From positions 1 through 8,510 of the forward strand of contig URRK01000065.1 of assembly GCA_900550315.1 (NCBI GenBank): 8,510 bases of DNA, given 5' to 3'. Source of the DNA: an uncultured Oscillospiraceae bacterium. Lineage in GTDB: Bacteria; Bacillota; Clostridia; Oscillospirales; Acutalibacteraceae. Shown here in pieces: positions 6,400-8,510 of this stretch (positions are counted from its first letter, which is position 1; every line of letters starts with the position of its first letter). Made by a program: the position numbers and the translations under genes. Below the pieces are notes generated by a model. The model was given only the letters and a program-made list of their open reading frames with translations, was not told the origin of the DNA and did not search any database.

Positions 6400-7169
6400 A
6401 TTGTATGAATCCTTTCATTTATAATGGTGCAGTATTCTTTGTTGCTTTCACAAGAAATAAAATTTCTACCTAATTTTTTTGCACAGTATGCAGTTGTACC
6501 CGTTCCGCTAAACAAATCAAGAATTAAATCGCCTTTGTTGCTGCTGGCTAAAATCATTCTTTCAATTATGCCCTCCGGTTTTGGCGTGGGGTGTTTTTGT
6601 TTTACTGTTTTTCCGCCTTTTTTGTTTGTTAGGCGAACAGAAGAAAACTCCCAAACATCAGTGCATAATTTTCCATTTGGATTGGGAAACCAGCGTTTTC
6701 CATTCTTTAAAATGCCCTTGGTTTGCGCCGCCTTAATTCTTTCGCCCGATAAATAGGGGGTTCTTACAGCGTCGCAATTAAAAGTAAAATTCTGCTCAGC
6801 TTTTGTAAAAAATAAAATGGTTTCTTGATTATTACAAAATCTTTTTCTGCAAGCGCTAAATCCATCTTTTTTATACCAGGTAATCCAATTTTTATATTTT
6901 AGCCCTTTGGAACACAAATGAGTTAAAATAAAGGCCGAATTAAAGGCAGTGTTGAATATATAAAGGGAACCGGAGGGTTTTAGCGTAAAAATAACTTTAT
7001 CAAGATATTTGTAGGTAAAATTTATAAAATCCTCCGCACTGGTAAATGTGTCCCAATCGCCTTGATGAAGATTATAGGGCGGGTCAATAATGGCAAGGTC
7101 AATGCTTTCCGGTTCAACTTTGTCTAAAAAAGGGAATACATCTTCACAATAAACTTTGTTTAATTCCAT
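6396..7169 (-). CDS. Beta-class adenine-N6 DNA methyltransferase, M1.MboII-like
   Basis: A 257-residue DNA methyltransferase of the N6/N4 family. The order is motif IV first (IDPPYNL, DPPY at 29-32) and the SAM-binding motif I late (LDLFSGTGTT, 217-226), which makes it beta class. DPPY is typical of adenine-N6 enzymes. Stretches such as GSLYIFNTAFN (67-77), NWITWYKKDG (94-103), QETILFFTK (115-123) and ILKNGKRWFPNPNGKLC (153-169) closely match my memory of M.MboII (about 260 residues; GAAGA, last A methylated). I therefore predict GAAGA as the target. The frame is open to a TTG at 7190, but the ATG at 7169 has a consensus AAAGGAGG at spacing 8 and gives the family N-terminus (MELNKV). The start overlaps the end of the upstream methylase by 26 bp, and the stop overlaps the nuclease start by 4 bp. 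Confidence 0.9.
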   Translation of the reverse strand: MELNKVYCEDVFPFLDKVEPESIDLAIIDPPYNLHQGDWDTFTSAEDFINFTYKYLDKVIFTLKPSGSLYIFNTAFNSAFILTHLCSKGLKYKNWITWYKKDGFSACRKRFCNNQETILFFTKAEQNFTFNCDAVRTPYLSGERIKAAQTKGILKNGKRWFPNPNGKLCTDVWEFSSVRLTNKKGGKTVKQKHPTPKPEGIIERMILASSNKGDLILDLFSGTGTTAYCAKKLGRNFISCESNKEYCTIINERIHTI

Positions 7170-8016
7170 TGGAGGTGCCTCCTTTGGCAAGGGCTATTTT
7201 TTTATCAATTACATCTTTGTAAGTGTCATACAATTCAAAACCAACATAGCGGCGCCCCTCTTCACAAGCAACCTTTAGGGTTGTGCCGCTCCCGGCAAAG
7301 GGGTCCAAAACAATTCCTTCTTTAAAAGAATATAATTTTACACATCTACGAACAATTTCTTCTGGCATAATGGCAGAGTGTATGCCAAAAGCAAGGTCGC
7401 CCTTGTTAGGTATGGCAATTTCCCATATTTGTTTTGTGTATTCAACCCATTCATCCTGCGTTAAAGCGCTTTGTTCTTTAATTTCTTTGCTAACGGGTGC
7501 GGGTTTGCCGTCTTTTACATAAATGGTTATAAATTCGCAAGTGTTTTGGGCATAAAAATTAGGGGGGCACGGGTAGGAACCAAACATCAATTTTTTTGTT
7601 GCATTTTTCCTTTGCCAAATGTACAAATCCATTAAGTATAAATTAGTGCCTTTTAATATAGAATGTTGAATGGCGCTTTGCAGGTCAAAAATATCCCGGT
7701 TGTAATGGGTGTGCATTTCCTTTTTTTTCATTGGCATTAATGGAACATTAATGCATAATTTTCCGTTGGGTTTTAAAACGCGCTCACATTCTTTCCACAC
7801 CCTTAGCAACTTGTTAATGTAATCCTCAAAGCAATCAATATTGCCAATATCGCTTTTTTTAACATCACTAACTATTTCAGACTGGTATCCGTTTTTATAA
7901 TCTTTTATATTAAAATACGGTGGAGAGGTAACAATTAAATCTATTGAACAGTCCGGAATATCGTTCATTTTTTCTGAGCTTTGGTAATACACTTGGTCTA
8001 AAAACGGTTTATTCAT
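7144..8016 (-). CDS. Beta-class DNA methyltransferase, probable N4-cytosine, M2.MboII-like
   Basis: A 290-residue DNA methyltransferase, again beta class: motif IV VTSPPYFNIKDY (SPPY at 31-34) precedes motif I LDPFAGSGTT (237-246), followed by the acidic SAM-ribose segment RRYVGFEL. SPPY is usual in N4-cytosine enzymes, though some adenine enzymes share it. Paired with the DPPY methylase it fits systems with asymmetric sites, where each strand needs its own enzyme; M2.MboII makes N4-methylcytosine on the TCTTC strand. The ATG at 8016 is chosen over an upstream in-frame start at 8067, because that would lie inside the regulator gene and would add a 17-residue tail foreign to the family. The ATG overlaps the regulator's last codons by 8 bp, with only GGGGG as Shine-Dalgarno at spacing 9, so it is probably coupled to the regulator. 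Confidence 0.88.
   Translation of the reverse strand: MNKPFLDQVYYQSSEKMNDIPDCSIDLIVTSPPYFNIKDYKNGYQSEIVSDVKKSDIGNIDCFEDYINKLLRVWKECERVLKPNGKLCINVPLMPMKKKEMHTHYNRDIFDLQSAIQHSILKGTNLYLMDLYIWQRKNATKKLMFGSYPCPPNFYAQNTCEFITIYVKDGKPAPVSKEIKEQSALTQDEWVEYTKQIWEIAIPNKGDLAFGIHSAIMPEEIVRRCVKLYSFKEGIVLDPFAGSGTTLKVACEEGRRYVGFELYDTYKDVIDKKIALAKGGTSNGIKQSLL
7169..7185 (-). promoter_or_regulatory. Consensus RBS of the DPPY methylase, inside a small inverted repeat
   Basis: On the minus strand AAAGGAGGCACCTCCA directly precedes the ATG. The Shine-Dalgarno GGAGG is followed two bases later by its complement CCTCC. A 4-bp stem (GGAG/CTCC) with a GCAC loop could hide the site until ribosomes finishing the upstream methylase gene open it. 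The fold is short and may be chance. Confidence 0.4.
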
Positions 8017-8239
8017 TGGGTTTAACCCCCGTTTCTGTGGGATGAACAAACTCCATAATATCCTCAATATTACAATTCAAAGCCTCACAAATGCGGCCTA
8101 AAATATCAGTAGTAACATTTTCACCACGATTCATTTTTGAAATTGTATAATTGCTAATACCGGCCAATAATTCTAAATCCTTCTTTTTGTAGTCTTTATC
8201 AATTAAAAGCTTCCACAGCTTTTTGTAGCTTACTTGCAT
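8009..8239 (-). CDS. Small Cro/CI-type HTH regulator of the R-M cassette
   Basis: A 76-residue DNA-binding protein made almost wholly of one XRE-family helix-turn-helix domain. KKKDLELLAGISNYTISKM (18-36) forms the two HTH helices around the GIS turn, and RGENVTTDILGRICEALNC with IEDIMEFV (to 65) completes the five-helix fold. The pattern KLW-LLIDK-KKDL-LAGIS-ISKM-RGENVTTDIL-ICEALNC-IEDIMEF is common in clostridial accessory elements. As the first gene of the operon, translationally overlapping the first methylase, it likely plays the part of the C protein in other restriction-modification systems: binding its own promoter to delay or balance nuclease expression (inference). The start ATG at 8239 has AAAGGGAG at spacing 8. 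A plain autorepressor with no activation role is equally possible. Confidence 0.85.
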   Translation of the reverse strand: MQVSYKKLWKLLIDKDYKKKDLELLAGISNYTISKMNRGENVTTDILGRICEALNCNIEDIMEFVHPTETGVKPNE

Positions 8240-8263
8240 TTTAAACGCTCCCTTTCTAAACCA

Positions 8264-8297
8264 CTATAATTGTACCATAGCTAAAGCAATATTACAA
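8264..8297 (-). promoter_or_regulatory. Predicted promoter of the R-M operon
   Basis: Minus strand: TTGTAA at 8297-8292 (4 of 6), a 17-bp spacer, and TACAAT at 8274-8269 (5 of 6) preceded by TGG, an extended -10. The start would be near 8262, about 23 nt before the regulator ATG. A short inverted repeat CTAT-N9-ATAG (8264-8280) spans the -10 and could be a repressor site. This is the only clear promoter I see for the four-gene cassette. Confidence 0.6.
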
Positions 8298-8298
8298 G

Positions 8299-8327
8299 TT
8301 AAAACAAAGCAATACCATTGTTTTTAA
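8299..8327. promoter_or_regulatory. Inverted repeat abutting the R-M promoter, candidate operator
   Basis: TTAAAACAA (8299-8307) and TTGTTTTTAA (8318-8327) form an inverted repeat with one extra T and a 10-bp centre, ending one base from the -35 box. Location and symmetry suit a site for the HTH regulator, comparable to C-boxes upstream of -35 elements. The sequence is AT-rich, so chance symmetry is possible. Confidence 0.35.
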
Positions 8328-8382
8328 GTAATTTATTTAAAAAACATTAAAAGCAACTTTAAATTTACAGGGTTAAGAACAA

Positions 8383-8421
8383 AAAGGCAGATACCTGAAA
8401 GTATTCCAGATATCTACCTTT
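8383..8421 (-). terminator. Terminator-like hairpin upstream of the R-M operon
   Basis: AAAGGCAGATA (8383-8393) pairs with TATCTACCTTT (8411-8421) with a single mismatch, and the inner CTG/CAG pair extends the stem. Read on the minus strand the stem is followed by TTTTTGTTCTT, a reasonable U-tract. It would end a leftward gene beyond the right edge and insulate the cassette promoter. Read on the plus strand the tail (TTTATTTGCTGTTT) is weaker. Confidence 0.6.
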
Positions 8422-8447
8422 ATTTGCTGTTTATATATTTGCTGTTT
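8421..8447. repeat. 12-bp tandem direct repeat
   Basis: TATTTGCTGTTT occurs at 8421-8432 and again at 8436-8447, separated by ATA. It is next to the terminator-like hairpin. Its function is unknown. Confidence 0.6.
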
Positions 8448-8456
8448 TTTAGCGGG

Positions 8457-8489
8457 AAAGTAAAATTAAAATTAAAATAAATTTACTTT
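8457..8489. repeat. AT-rich inverted repeat enclosing three TAAAAT units
   Basis: AAAGTAAA (8457-8464) and TTTACTTT (8482-8489) are perfect inverted copies around a region with three tandem TAAAAT hexamers (8461-8478). It could be a weak hairpin or curved DNA. No gene is visible between the regulator promoter and the right edge. Confidence 0.4.
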
Positions 8490-8510
8490 TATTAAATGCG
8501 GTACACTGTG

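Noticed and set aside
7170..7190. TTG start for the DPPY methylase
   Set aside because: The seven added residues would be encoded by the Shine-Dalgarno sequence itself; the ATG at 7169 has consensus spacing.
8017..8067. Upstream start for the SPPY methylase
   Set aside because: It would sit inside the HTH gene and add 17 residues unrelated to the family; the ATG at 8016 fits the overlap pattern of the operon.
5152..8239. Avoidance of GAAGA/TCTTC in the window as support for the specificity
   Set aside because: By eye at least a dozen GAAGA or TCTTC sites occur, both in the cassette and in the flanking genes, near random expectation, so there is no visible depletion.
1..8510. CRISPR array, tRNA, rRNA, transposase or integrase
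   Set aside because: No regularly spaced repeats, cloverleaf with CCA-proximal stem, rRNA-like segment or recombinase motif was found on either strand.

Overview
The window looks like a chromosomal segment from a low-to-mid GC anaerobic Firmicute, most likely class Clostridia (Oscillospirales/Ruminococcaceae-like). The basis is AGGAGG-type Shine-Dalgarno sites, the clostridial pairing of a NifU-like scaffold protein with a GGGtGRT-family protein, and the overall protein resemblance. No rRNA, tRNA, CRISPR array or transposase is visible, so the taxonomic placement is inference.

Layout from left to right. (1) Positions 1-1341, minus strand: a two-gene operon of a NifU-like Fe-S scaffold protein followed by a GGGtGRT-family protein cut by the left window edge. 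It is read from a promoter near 1443-1471. (2) Positions 1571-2506, minus strand: an EamA/DMT-family permease with its own promoter. (3) Positions 2540-2799: a divergent promoter region, continuing into an unusually GC-rich, hairpin-prone leader. (4) Positions 2800-5014, plus strand: uppP (undecaprenyl-diphosphatase) and an RlmD/RlmCD-type 23S rRNA uracil-C5 methyltransferase, 4 bp apart. (5) Positions 5094-5130: a 17-bp perfect hairpin that is a bidirectional terminator between convergent units. (6) Positions 5152-8239, minus strand: a compact, visibly A+T-rich four-gene cassette. In transcription order it encodes a small HTH (Cro/CI-type) regulator, a beta-class DNA methyltransferase with SPPY, a beta-class DNA methyltransferase with DPPY, and an HNH-motif protein. 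The genes overlap by 8, 26 and 4 bp. (7) Positions 8240-8510: the cassette promoter, a candidate operator, a terminator-like hairpin facing leftward for a gene beyond the right edge, and short AT-rich repeats.

The main item of interest is the cassette. It reads as a complete Type IIS restriction-modification system. The DPPY methylase strongly resembles, from memory, M1.MboII (m6A in GAAGA). The SPPY methylase has the signature of an N4-cytosine enzyme, as known for M2.MboII, which acts on the complementary strand TCTTC. The HNH protein has about the length I recall for R.MboII. The HTH gene in first position probably controls timing, as C proteins do in other systems. The composition contrasts with the flanking housekeeping genes and suggests horizontal acquisition next to the rRNA methyltransferase gene. 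The flanking genes (Fe-S scaffold pair, permease, cell-wall lipid recycling, rRNA modification) look like ordinary core genome.
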